NCBI RefSeq assembly: GCF_013283665.1
Contig: NZ_JABEKU010000001.1
Span: forward strand, 1,860,001 to 1,924,000
Source of the DNA: Ensifer sesbaniae
GTDB lineage: Bacteria > Pseudomonadota > Alphaproteobacteria > Rhizobiales > Rhizobiaceae
Length of the DNA stretch: 64,000 nucleotides
Reading direction: 5' to 3'
A model generated the notes under the pieces. It had not been told where the DNA came from, made no database searches, and was given only the letters and a program-made list of their open reading frames with translations. Position numbers and translations under genes: made by a program. Below, in pieces: positions 18,462 through 26,598 of the stretch (positions within the stretch are counted from its first letter, which is position 1; every line of letters begins with the position of its first letter).

Positions 18462-18940
18462 TGCTCACGGTCCGAAGCCTTGCCGGAAAAAGCGCCCTGT
18501 CGGCGCTTTTTTTGTTGTTCGCCTTGGCTGCTGTGGCGCTCGCCGATGTCGCCTTCACGAAGGACAAGATGCGCCTTGTGACTGCGGACGGGAAAGTCCA
18601 TGAACTGACCGTCGAACTGGCCGTCGATCCCGATCAGCGCGAGCAGGGGCTGATGTTCCGGCGGTCGATGGCGCCGGATCACGGCATGTTGTTCGATTTT
18701 GGCGAAACCCGTCGCGTGATGATGTGGATGAAGAACACATATCTCCCGCTCGACATGCTGTTCATCGACAACAAGGGCACCGTGCGCACGATCCGCGAAG
18801 ATGCCGTACCATTGTCCGAGGCGATCATCGATTCCGGCGAACCTGTCGCCTTCGTTCTCGAGCTCAATGCCGGCGCCGTCAAACGACTTGCCATTCGGGC
18901 CGGAGATCGCCTCGAAGGCGCTCGAATTCCGCGCCGCTGA
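18461..18940 (+). CDS. DUF192 family exported protein
   Basis: A 159-residue protein with an N-terminal signal peptide (hydrophobic stretch ALSALFLLFALAAVALA) and a single DUF192 domain marked by REQGLMFRRSM, MLFDFG, MMWMKNTYLPLDMLFID and AVKRLAIRAGD. The family is small, periplasmic and of unknown biochemical role. It starts inside the stop codon of the double cold-shock gene. The dispersed palindromic repeat follows within 15 bp of the stop codon. Confidence 0.85.
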   Translation: MLTVRSLAGKSALSALFLLFALAAVALADVAFTKDKMRLVTADGKVHELTVELAVDPDQREQGLMFRRSMAPDHGMLFDFGETRRVMMWMKNTYLPLDMLFIDNKGTVRTIREDAVPLSEAIIDSGEPVAFVLELNAGAVKRLAIRAGDRLEGARIPRR

Positions 18941-18951
18941 CCCGGGGCCTA

Positions 18952-19019
18952 CTGCATGTCTCCTTAAATCGACCTCGATTTAAGGACAAAGACATGCAGC
19001 AAATCAAAGTGCTACAGCG
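18952..19019 (+). repeat. Dispersed palindromic repeat, copy 1
   Basis: A 68-bp element runs from CTGCATGTCTCCTTAAATCG to GTGCTACAGCG. An inner palindrome (CCTTAAATCG..CGATTTAAGG) sits inside an outer CTGCATG / CATGCAG pair. It matches, with few differences, the reverse complement of 45741-45850. Placed 12 bp after the DUF192 stop codon, it may also work as a transcript end. Confidence 0.75.
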
Positions 19020-19190
19020 CCACCAATCGTCAGATGGCTTCCGTCACCGCCTTGTAGTTTGAGGATCGGTGCCTAAATCACCCGTATCGAGACGATTCGA
19101 TCCGATCGATGATGACTGCGAAGCCTTTTGGGCAGACTTCAACTTAATAAGTTGCTAATGTTCTGCCGAAGACGACAGGAGGCATCTGTG

Positions 19191-19838
19191 ATGATCCGGA
19201 ATGTGCTTGTTGCCATCGCGGCGGCCGCGGCATTTACCCAAACTGCAATGGCGGCAGACCTTGCGCAGCCGGCTGAGCCGCCGCCAGTGGTCGAAACGCC
19301 GCCCGTTTTCGTGTGGACCGGCGGCTATGTCGGTCTTCAAGGTGGCGGCGGCTGGCTGAACGGTGATTTCAGCGCGCCCGGCGGCAATGCCGCGGAAGAT
19401 TTCAACGGCGGCCTTCTCGGTGCCTTTGCCGGTTTCAACTATCAGCAGGGTGATTGGGTCTACGGCATCGAGGGCGATGTCAACTATAACTGGAACGACA
19501 AGTCCGTCGATGTCGGTGGGACCTCGGCCGAAGTCGGCACCGATGTCTCCGGCGCGATACGCGGGCGTGTCGGCTATGTGCTGAACGACAAGGCGCTGCT
19601 TTATGGGGCAGGTGGCTGGACCGTCACCCGGGGCTTTGTCGACGTGCCCGGCGTTTCAAAGGAAAAAGAGACCTTCAACGGTTGGACGATCGGTGCCGGC
19701 GTTGATTATTCGTTCACCGACAACGTCTTCGGACGCGCCGAGTATCGCTACAACGACTATGGCGACAAGGACATCGGCGGCGTCAATGTCGATCTCGACC
19801 AGCACCAGTTCACCGTCGGCGTCGGTGTAAAGTTCTGA
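19191..19838 (+). CDS. Outer-membrane beta-barrel (porin-family) protein
   Basis: A 215-residue protein with a cleavable signal peptide (ending near TAMAADL) and a beta-barrel of the Omp25/RopB/OmpA-like type. It has alternating aromatic/glycine strands, WTGGYVGLQGGGG at the start and a C-terminal HQFTVGVGVKF ending in Phe, as the BAM machinery requires. AGGAGG lies 8 bp before the ATG at 19191; a GTG one codon earlier is also possible. Rhizobial relatives are abundant surface proteins; the specific role here is unknown. Confidence 0.85.
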   Translation: MIRNVLVAIAAAAAFTQTAMAADLAQPAEPPPVVETPPVFVWTGGYVGLQGGGGWLNGDFSAPGGNAAEDFNGGLLGAFAGFNYQQGDWVYGIEGDVNYNWNDKSVDVGGTSAEVGTDVSGAIRGRVGYVLNDKALLYGAGGWTVTRGFVDVPGVSKEKETFNGWTIGAGVDYSFTDNVFGRAEYRYNDYGDKDIGGVNVDLDQHQFTVGVGVKF

Positions 19839-19857
19839 TCTCAATGACCGAGATGAA

Positions 19858-19886
19858 GGAAGCGTCGGTCTGTGGCCGGCGCTTCC
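19858..19886 (+). terminator. Terminator-like hairpin after porin gene
   Basis: GGAAGCG and CGCTTCC pair, with a further CGG/CCG inner stem, 20 bp after the stop codon and before the convergent DUF1062 gene. It lacks a good T-tract. Confidence 0.5.
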
Positions 19887-19895
19887 TCGATTCGT

Positions 19896-20537
19896 TCATG
19901 CGGAGTGCAGCCGGCCCGTCGCGCGATCGGCGACGTCTCCCTGTTTACCTCCGTTCGCGAGATCGAGAATCACACGCATCCCGTCCCTGATGGGCCGTTG
20001 CAGCGCCTTGCGTGGGCCGGACTGCAGCCTGAACCGTCCTGCTTCCTCGAGTCGAACGAGCCTGTTGCGCGAAAGGCCGAGTTCCGCCGATAGCAGGCGA
20101 TCGGTACGCATGCCGATCGGCAACGGCACCGCGAGGACGATCTCAAGCTGGGTGCAGCCGTCAAGCGATTGGGCGAGTACGCGCCTTGTCACGCGGCATT
20201 CCGCGAATTCTTCAATCGTGTCCGTGTTTCGGCGAAGCCCCTCGACATCGAACGAGACCTGGCGAATCCAGCCGGAGTCGTTGTTTTGAAGCGCATCGAG
20301 CGTCTCGGGCGCGATGTCACAAACAGACCGCCGCTCGAAGATCGGGCGATTCCAGGTACCGTCGCAGTCGGCGCAGCGATAGATCAGCCAGGCATCCAGC
20401 CTGCGCCCGTTGGCATTCAGCCGTGTCTTGCCGCTGCATTCGAAGGGGCGTGTTCTGCGGCAGCGGCTGCAAGCAAGCCAGGGGCGCGGAGGAGTTTGTG
20501 GTTCAATGGTCCACAGGACCGTCAGTGTGTGAGACAT
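19896..20537 (-). CDS. DUF1062 domain protein
   Basis: A 213-residue protein matching the DUF1062 family. It begins MSHTLTVLWTIEP and contains a four-cysteine zinc-ribbon-like pair (CSRCRR and, about 30 residues later, CADC). The C-terminal half has a helical segment that superficially resembles a DNA-binding recognition region (LGLSRNRLVRLEEAGRF). Function is not established. An ATG ten codons upstream (20567) is an alternative start. Confidence 0.75.
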   Translation of the reverse strand: MSHTLTVLWTIEPQTPPRPWLACSRCRRTRPFECSGKTRLNANGRRLDAWLIYRCADCDGTWNRPIFERRSVCDIAPETLDALQNNDSGWIRQVSFDVEGLRRNTDTIEEFAECRVTRRVLAQSLDGCTQLEIVLAVPLPIGMRTDRLLSAELGLSRNRLVRLEEAGRFRLQSGPRKALQRPIRDGMRVILDLANGGKQGDVADRATGRLHSA

Positions 20538-20809
20538 ATCGTCTGGTTCTTCCAAATGGAAGTCCATCGAGACGACGGTTTGAGCACCCGTTCCGGGGAC
20601 ACGGTCTGGCAGCGTTTTTAGGTGATGGTTCCGCCTGGCGATGCTTCGCCGGGCTTGAGATCGGCAATGCCATTCCGGTCTCGAACCGTCACCTCAACGA
20701 ACGCGCAAAAAATCAATCCGATAGCGGCGGGCGCCATCGGGCGTGCGGGGTGAAACTAGCGAGACCGGATCTTACAAAGGCAAAGCCAAACTCCAGGAGA
20801 GACAGCACG

Positions 20810-20860
20810 ATGCGGCTGCGTATCCGTTCTATACGACGGGGCCTGCAGCACAAAGTGTAG
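20810..20860 (+). CDS. Possible 16-residue basic small ORF
   Basis: ATG at 20810 preceded by CAGGAGAG at good spacing; the product is MRLRIRSIRRGLQHKV, very rich in Arg/Lys. A plus-strand terminator-like hairpin follows 110 bp downstream. No homologue is known to me, and a chance ORF next to a chance purine run cannot be excluded. Confidence 0.3.
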   Translation: MRLRIRSIRRGLQHKV

Positions 20861-20969
20861 AGTTGCCATGCGCTCGCGCAATGGTGGCTTTTGCTCGGCA
20901 TAGGTGAAAATTGGCCACAGGCAATTTCTCTCAGTAAGAGTAAAATGAGGCATCAAACCTCCAGCCTGG

Positions 20970-21003
20970 GCGGCCGCCGTAGAGGATGGCCGCTTCTTTT
21001 TTG
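20970..21003 (+). terminator. Orphan terminator-like hairpin
   Basis: GCGGCC, 12-nt loop, GGCCGC, then TTCTTTTTT on the plus strand. The only plus-strand feature just upstream is the small ORF at 20810. The GGDEF gene reads toward it from the other strand, so it may also end that transcript. Confidence 0.55.
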
Positions 21004-21028
21004 GGGGGCTCGCCCATCCGCCTCTGTC

Positions 21029-22216
21029 TCACCCGGTGCGACTGAGGCTGCGTTCCATTGGCTTCGAGCCGCTTGCGGCCGCTGAAGAAAATGAAGTGAC
21101 GCGGTTGCGGCCGCTGCGCTTGGCTTCGTAGAGCGCTGCATCCGCCCTGTTGAACAAATCTTCCCACGTACCCTCGTCACCGCCGGCGAAGGCCAGCCCC
21201 ATGCTGACGCTGAGCGCTATGCACTGGTCGTTGCTGATCACCACGAGCTCTTCGACCGCCCGACGGAGCCGCTCGGCGATCGCCAGCGCCTGTGCTTCGC
21301 TCGTCTGCGGGAGGTAGAGGCCGAACTCCTCTCCGCCGAGTCGGGCAAAGCAATCGCCCTTTCTGAGATTCTTCCTGATGAGATCGACAAAGGCGATCAA
21401 AGCCTGATCGCCGGCCTGGTGGCCGTGGCGATCGTTGATGCGCTTGAAGAAATCCAGATCCATGACGACGAGGCAGTCGCCGTGCCAGTTCGATCTGGGC
21501 AGTTGCGCGAGAAACCAGCGTCGGTTGCAGGCGCCGGTCAGGGCATCGGTGTCGGCCGAACACCGGAGTTCGGCTTCAGCTCTCTCCTTGACGAGGACCA
21601 GAGCAAAAAGGGCGATCGCGAAGTGGCAGATGATCGAGAGGAAAAAGGCGTAGGTGGTGGTAATCGGTATGATGCCGGGCTTCACGAGCCCGATCACCAC
21701 CGCAAGGCAAAGGTTGGCGCCAACGGCCATGGCCGCCGCAAACAGGGCGCGTACCGGCAACGGTTCCCTGCTGCGATCAGATATGACGGCGAGGGCGGAG
21801 GCGGCCAGGAAGACAAAGGCGGTGGCGTTGAACACGCTGGCGCGGATGTAATTGACCACATGGAAATGCGTGGCAAGGCCGATTGCCGCGCCCGCGATCG
21901 GTATTGAAAGCGCCAGCCAGTCCGTCTTGCGTCGACGACCGGCGCTCAGGCGGCGCACGCCGATCCAGAACAACGCATAACCGCCGATCCCGAGCGTGAA
22001 GCTCGAAAGCGTCCACAGATAGGCCGGCAGCAGTTTCTGTTCGCCGTAGCCGGCAAGCGTCGAAGCGAGAGCCAGGAAGAAGAAACCACTTGCGAGAATT
22101 CCAAGACCTTCATCGCGCGGCGATTGCCAACGGGCGTAGAGGAAGCAGAACGCACCGACAAGGAACGATGATTTGTGAAGCAAGAGGACGGTAGCGAGAT
22201 CGAGTTGGGTGTTCAT
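21029..22216 (-). CDS. Membrane-bound diguanylate cyclase (GGDEF)
   Basis: A 395-residue protein predicted to make cyclic di-GMP from GTP. The N-terminal half has about six hydrophobic helices forming a membrane sensor. The C-terminal GGDEF domain reads CFARLGGEEFGLYLP, a catalytically competent GGEEF. The inhibitory I-site RxxD is present as RKGD five residues before it, so product feedback is expected. No EAL domain. I take the ATG at 22216, where the first helix begins; the frame extends 24 codons further upstream. Confidence 0.85.
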   Translation of the reverse strand: MNTQLDLATVLLLHKSSFLVGAFCFLYARWQSPRDEGLGILASGFFFLALASTLAGYGEQKLLPAYLWTLSSFTLGIGGYALFWIGVRRLSAGRRRKTDWLALSIPIAGAAIGLATHFHVVNYIRASVFNATAFVFLAASALAVISDRSREPLPVRALFAAAMAVGANLCLAVVIGLVKPGIIPITTTYAFFLSIICHFAIALFALVLVKERAEAELRCSADTDALTGACNRRWFLAQLPRSNWHGDCLVVMDLDFFKRINDRHGHQAGDQALIAFVDLIRKNLRKGDCFARLGGEEFGLYLPQTSEAQALAIAERLRRAVEELVVISNDQCIALSVSMGLAFAGGDEGTWEDLFNRADAALYEAKRSGRNRVTSFSSAAASGSKPMERSLSRTG

Positions 22217-22465
22217 GGGGGAAGATGCTCGGGCGGGCTTGGAAAGGCTGGCACGGCGTGGTTGTGCACCGCTTGGCTCTAACCGCAATGGATTTAGTGA
22301 TTACTAAATTCGAATGACAAACCGGCATCTTTGTCCCAATTCGGGACATTTCTGTCGGCCGCGGACCGTGGCTGGGCCGAAAGCCGGTTTTTCTTTAGTG
22401 CAGGCGTCAACGAAATTTCATGTTGCAGCCCAAGGGCGAACCGTGTATCTCCGGCGCCGTTGGCA

Positions 22466-22542
<77 letters not shown>

Positions 22543-22802
22543 TCGTAACGCCTAGGATGGTGTTCTCGATTTCCCGCGTATCTTCCTTTCGTCGGATGCC
22601 GGTGCGTGGCCCTTTTGTACGCGTCGTGCGCGCGACCTGTACGATCTGCCAGCGGCACGCTGTATCGGGCGCAATCCTCCGACTGAAAAGCCAAATTTAT
22701 CCGGCCGAAAGTCATTCCGTTTTAAATCATTCTGCGTTATGGGAAGACGGAATGTCGGCGCCCATGAATGTTGCCGGCGAGAGTATGGAGCCGTTCGAAA
22801 CC

Positions 22803-23108
22803 ATGTCCGCAAAGATCTATCGTCCAGCAAAGACCGCCATGCAGTCTGGCAAGGCCAAGACGAATCTGTGGGTGCTGGAGTTTGATCAGGAAAAGCCGCG
22901 CACCATCGACCCGATCATGGGTTACACCAGTTCCGGCGACATGAAGCAGCAGCTGCGGCTGACCTTCGAAAATGCCGAGCAGGCCATCGCCTATGCGGAG
23001 CGCAACGGCATCGAATACCGCGTGATCGCGCCGAAGGAAGCGACGCGCAAGAACGTGTCCTATCCGGACAACTTCCGTTTCAACCGGATGCAGCCCTGGA
23101 CCCACTAA
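22803..23108 (+). CDS. ETC complex I subunit, NDUFS4 (18 kDa)-like
   Basis: A 101-residue homologue of the accessory NADH:ubiquinone oxidoreductase subunit NDUFS4 (ETC complex I conserved region), found in alphaproteobacteria outside the nuo operon. It is recognisable from SAKIYRPAKTAMQSGKAKT, the LTFENAEQAIAYAERNGI helix and the PDNFRFNRMQPWTH end. An ATG at 22752 with a better spaced GGAAGACGGA would add 17 residues; the family normally starts at MSAKIY. It probably associates with the peripheral arm of complex I. Confidence 0.85.
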   Translation: MSAKIYRPAKTAMQSGKAKTNLWVLEFDQEKPRTIDPIMGYTSSGDMKQQLRLTFENAEQAIAYAERNGIEYRVIAPKEATRKNVSYPDNFRFNRMQPWTH

Positions 23109-23144
23109 GTCCTCCGGCCGCATTCGACGGGCATGGCCCGGGAC

Positions 23145-23221
23145 GGCCCCTTAGCTCAGTTGGATAGAGCACCTGCCTTCTAAGCAGGTTGTCGCAGGTT
23201 CGAATCCTGCAGGGGTCGCCA
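23145..23221 (+). tRNA. tRNA-Arg (TCT), probable phage attachment site
   Basis: Acceptor GGCCCCT / AGGGGTC, anticodon loop CTTCTAA in CCTGC/GCAGG (anticodon TCT), T-loop TTCGAAT, encoded CCA. A tyrosine-recombinase gene, now broken, ends 83 bp after the tRNA and is oriented toward it. This is the usual layout of an element integrated at the 3' end of a tRNA gene. Confidence 0.96.
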
Positions 23222-23303
23222 AAAAATCAAGCGCTTAGCGGGCGTTTTTGAAGTTCTACTAGACCCCGTTTACAGCTTTCCCATAGCCGTTTACAGAATT
23301 CAT

Positions 23304-24321
23304 TCACGTGATGTTCTTTTCCATCCGCAAAATGACGGCATCGCTGGTCTGCTGGTCCGTCGCCAAATAGTGCTTCTCAAGCACTCTTCCCACCTCTGCA
23401 ATCGAGTGCCCGGTGATCGACGCGATCTGTTCTGTCGTCGATCCTTCACGTCGCCGTTCGGTGATGAACGTGCCGCGCAGTCGTGGAACGTCACGCCCTC
23501 GATCTTCAGCCTGGCGCACTCTTTCCCCCATGACGTCTTGAAGCCGTCCTTCGTCCACGGCCGGCCGCGCGAGTTGTTCAAGATTCGCATCTTGTCCTTT
23601 GGCAGCGCGTCGATCATGGCCTTCAGCTTGCTGTGGACCTTCACCCGAACGCGCTTCTTGGTCTTTCCCTGTTGGAACGACAGGTGCGTTCCGTCGTACT
23701 GCTTCCATGTGAGGGACAGCAGATCTCCTTGGCGTTGCCCGGTGTGAATCGCCATTTCGAAGGCGAGGAGCATGTGAGCCTTGGCCTTGGCCCGGAACAG
23801 AGCGATCAACTCAGGCGTCCAGACGCTTTCCTTGCGTGATCCGGTGTAAAGTCTATCGATTCCGGTGCAGGGGTTCTTTTCGATCGTTTCCTCGTCAATC
23901 CCGAACGTGAAGACGCGGGAGAGGGAAAAAGCATTTGGTCGGCTTTCCGCGGGTTGGCTGCAAAGGTGTGATGCCAATTCCGGATCATCGCCTTCATGCC
24001 GCGCTGCTGCGTCAGCTTCAGCGGGAGCTTCGGCCATTCCTTGCGGATTTCCTTAAACGAATGCCTGTGGGCGTCCTGCGTCTTCTCTGCCGGAGCCGCG
24101 AACGCGGGGCTCTTTTGGAAGGCGTCGATCAGGTCGTCGAGCGTGTTCACTTCGGCAGGGGCACTCTCTGCCCGGTGTCTCAGAAGTTCGGCGGCGAACG
24201 CTTCCGTATTCGGTGCAGCCTCCATCTTCGGGCCGCCGCGCCATGCGTAATAGTGGACGCGCACCTCTCCGTTCGCCAGCCGGCGCTTGACCTTATGAAT
24301 TCCTTTGAGCTTCACGAGCAC
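23304..24321 (-). pseudogene. Tyrosine-recombinase integrase, two frameshifts
   Basis: Phage-type integrase in three frames. The N-terminal part (LVKLKGIHKVKRRLANG) reads to about 23930, where a 5-base A run (plus strand) has lost one base. The middle (SLSRVFTFGIDEETIEKNP, with catalytic Arg in IHTGQRQGDLLSL) reads to about 23480, where another base is missing in the codons for HDLRGTF, the HxxR box. The last part holds TGHSIAEVGRVLEKHYLAT with the nucleophile Tyr. All catalytic residues can be traced, but no single frame carries them, so it should be inactive. The GTG at 24321 is the probable original start. Confidence 0.85.
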
Positions 24322-24532
24322 GTTCTCGGTCTCTCCACGCCTGCCATTCGGACAATGACGAGAAGTCATCCGGCTTCAGGTCAACGGTAGCAGGTTTGTG
24401 AATATCTTGGATATCGGGGGAAACACCGACGCGCCTGCCGTCGATCTCCACCCAGACAGTGACACCCTTCGACTTGGCGATATCGGCCATGCGTTTGAGG
24501 TCGGCGGCTTTGATTGCTGCTCTTGCCGTCAT
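24293..24532 (-). CDS. Small phage early protein of unknown function
   Basis: A 79-residue hydrophilic protein (MTARAAIKAADLKRMADIAK..), with AAGGAGG upstream of the ATG. Its start overlaps the stop codon of the preceding 71-residue gene (ATGA), and its end overlaps the integrase start by about 29 bp, a compact phage-style operon. The pattern KSKGVTVWVEIDGRRVGVSP suggests a small beta-rich fold. No function recognised. Confidence 0.6.
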   Translation of the reverse strand: MTARAAIKAADLKRMADIAKSKGVTVWVEIDGRRVGVSPDIQDIHKPATVDLKPDDFSSLSEWQAWRDRERAREAQRNS

Positions 24533-24744
24533 TCCTCTCCTCCTTGAGCCTGGCGGGCGGCAGGGTTCTTGCGCAGCGCGTTCCGGCTCGTGACCATTGT
24601 GTAGCCGTCGGCGAACTTGACGAGGCAGCTATTCATGACCTTGGTGCGGATCAGGACATCGCACGGCTGGCCTTTCCGACCTTGGCGGTCCCAGCGGTAG
24701 ATGTAGGCGCCGAAGATGTGATCGTGAATTGCGGTCTCAGTCAC
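24529..24744 (-). CDS. Small phage protein of unknown function
   Basis: A 71-residue protein starting at a GTG (24742-24744) with GAGGA 8 bp upstream. It contains FGAYIYRWDRQGRKGQPCDVL and KFADGYTMVTSRNALRK, a beta-rich pattern reminiscent of small phage proteins that interact with DNA, but I do not recognise the family. It is translationally coupled to the next gene (ATGA), and its start overlaps the stop codon of a degenerate gene. Confidence 0.55.
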   Translation of the reverse strand: MTETAIHDHIFGAYIYRWDRQGRKGQPCDVLIRTKVMNSCLVKFADGYTMVTSRNALRKNPAARQAQGGEE

Positions 24745-25085
24745 GGCCGGTATCCTCGGCTTTGGCGTGGAGGGCCTTGGCTGCAGACTGGAACGCGTAG
24801 GATTGCGCCAGGTGAGCGGCGGCCCGATCGGCGTCTTCCTCGGATTGCCACATCGCTGTTGCAGTGGCAGCGTAGTCGTCCATTTCGACCGCCGCCTCGA
24901 TGAAAGCAGCCTTCCGTGCTTCGGCAAGCTCCTCCTGCCGGCGATCATGAAGTATTCGATCAACGCACCCACCGTCGCGGTTGCCTTGACGACATCGCGG
25001 ATCGGGACAAGTTCCGTCATCTTCTGAAGGAACAGCACAGCCGCCGCATCACTGGCACGGCGCTCCAATTCCCGCCTTAACCGCT
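24737..25085 (-). pseudogene. Phage early gene, truncated by IS and frameshifted
   Basis: Coding character continues from the IS5 edge (LERRASDAAAVLFLQKMTELVPIRD..) in one frame to about 24940. It then continues in another frame (RRQEELAEARKAAFIEAAVEM .. HAKAEDTGRD) to a stop at 24737. One missing base near GATCGCCGG would join the two into a smooth alanine-rich helical protein. The 5' part is lost at the IS5-family insertion. Function unknown. Confidence 0.55.
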
Positions 25086-25089
25086 CTAG

Positions 25090-25937
25090 GGCGAATCGAC
25101 ATTCACTGGAGCCAACTCATTGCGGCGACGAGATAGAGGAAGCCTTGGAAGTGAATGGTTCTACGGTCGTAGCGCGTGGCGAAGCGACGAAAGTGCTTCA
25201 TCCGATTGAAGCATCGCTCGATGCGGTTGCGATGTTTGTAGACGAGTTCGTCGTGGGGGATGATGACCTTGCGCGAGCGGTTTGACGGGATTACCGCCAC
25301 GGCTCCCATGTCGGCGATCGTCTCACGCAAGGCATGGCTGTCATAGGCTTTGTCAGCCAGAACGGCATCGCCGCTCTGGCCATCCAGAAGAGCCGGCGCT
25401 TGCGTGATGTCGCCAACTTGGCCAGCCGTCACAATGAAACGTAGCGGCCGACCAAGCGTGTCGGCCAACATGTGGATCTTGGTGGTCAGTCCGCCTCGGG
25501 AACGCCCCAGCGCCTGATCCTTGGCCCCCCTTTTCCGGATGCCGCCTGCTGATGGGCACGAACGATGGTGCTGTCGATCATTAGATACTGGTTGTCACGG
25601 TCAGCCGTCAGCGTCTCGAACACCCGCTCCCATATGCCGGCATGACACCAGCGGCTAAAGCGCTTATGCACCGTCTTCCATTTGCCATAACGCTCCGGCA
25701 GATCGCGCCAATGGGCGCCGGAACGCAGCACCCAAAGACAGCCATTGATAAACAAGCGGTTGTCCGAGCCGGTGCGCCCGGGATCACCAGCCTTACCAGG
25801 CAACAAAGATGCAATCCTGACCCACTGAGCATCGCTCAGTTCATACCGCTTCGCCGCCATGCAAAAGACCCTCGTTCAACACGGTCTCCTATGAATCAGC
25901 GATCAACTGATTTGGGAAGCCTGAATGTCGATTGGAC
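25090..25937 (-). mobile_element. IS5-family (IS427-like group) insertion sequence
   Basis: An 848-bp element bounded by CTAG on both sides (25086-25089 and 25938-25941), consistent with a short target duplication. The ends are inverted repeats sharing AATCGACATTCA plus weaker similarity inward. It carries a two-frame DDE transposase on the minus strand. It sits between a broken early gene and a truncated tail-protein fragment of the prophage remnant. Confidence 0.85.
25103..25860 (-). CDS. IS5-family transposase (two frames, probable -1 frameshift)
   Basis: OrfA (25486-25860, 124 codons) starts MAAKRYELSDAQWVRIASLL and holds the first catalytic Asp in YLMIDSTIVRAH. OrfB (from about 25520 to 25103) carries the second Asp (VLADKAYDSHA) and the Glu (RNRIERCFNRMKHFRR). 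The frames meet at an A4G6 run near 25530; re-reading one G (-1) joins them, the programmed frameshift typical of this IS group. All DDE residues are present, so the element could be active. Confidence 0.85.
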
Positions 25938-26536
25938 CTAGGGGTCTTGCGACGTCCAACGCTCAGTACGGCGCTCCCCTTCGCGAGGCATACCGGAATC
26001 TTGCCGCAACACGTGGCGCGGTCGTAGTCGACCTGACTCAGGTTACTGGTCAGATTCTTGCCAATTATGTCACGAGCCCGGATGCATCAGACCCACGCGT
26101 TCGCGATAGAATTCATGAAACGCCGTTTGTTTATCGACTTGAGGGCGATGTGATTGGGCGGGCTATCGCTGGCGACATCATCCGAAAGTCAACCGCATCT
26201 ATTGACGCCGTTCAGTTGCCGATCAGGTATTTCGCAAACAGCTGGTCATCCAGCCTTCGCACGCCGTATGTGACGGTGGACGAGAACAGGGTCGTGCAGG
26301 TCGAGGGCATTCTGGAGGCTGGAACCAAGGCTGATGGCACCGCTATCATTTCGTTCCCGACGAATCTGCGGCCGGCCCGCGTCCGGACGTTCTGGACGAC
26401 ATCGGTGCGAAATAGTGACGGTAGGCAGACACGCGTAAAGTTGGAACTGGTGACCAGCGGGAATGTGCTCATCTACGGCATGCCGTCGGACGACAACTAC
26501 ATCTTTCTCGACGCGATCAGGTTTCAGGCGCCTTAA
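25925..26536 (+). pseudogene. SGNH-hydrolase-like tail protein, 3' fragment (copy 1)
   Basis: A frame running out of the IS5 right end encodes about 198 residues of phage sequence. First comes the end of an SGNH/GDSL-type esterase domain (NLAATRGAVVVDLTQVTG, then the block-V motif DRIHETPFVYRLEGDVIGRA with the DxxH dyad). A beta-rich tip of about 100 residues follows (EGILEAGTKADG, NSDGRQTRVKLEL, PSDDNYIFLDAIRFQ). The catalytic Ser block and the tail-anchoring part are missing, so it is a remnant. It resembles the fragment at 29762-30332. The start codon in the frame lies inside the IS terminal repeat. Confidence 0.6.
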
Positions 26537-26598
26537 TCGTCGATTGACTTAGCTTGGCTAGTGGCAATATACCAGCGTCACTCTATTTGGAGTTGCTA

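Larger units (their letters stand above)
20538..21028. other. Intergenic region before the GGDEF gene
   Basis: No long credible gene. It contains a 16-codon ORF with a strong ribosome-binding site (20810-20860) and a terminator-like hairpin with a T-tract on the plus strand (20970-21003). Together these suggest a short plus-strand transcript in this gap. Confidence 0.5.
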
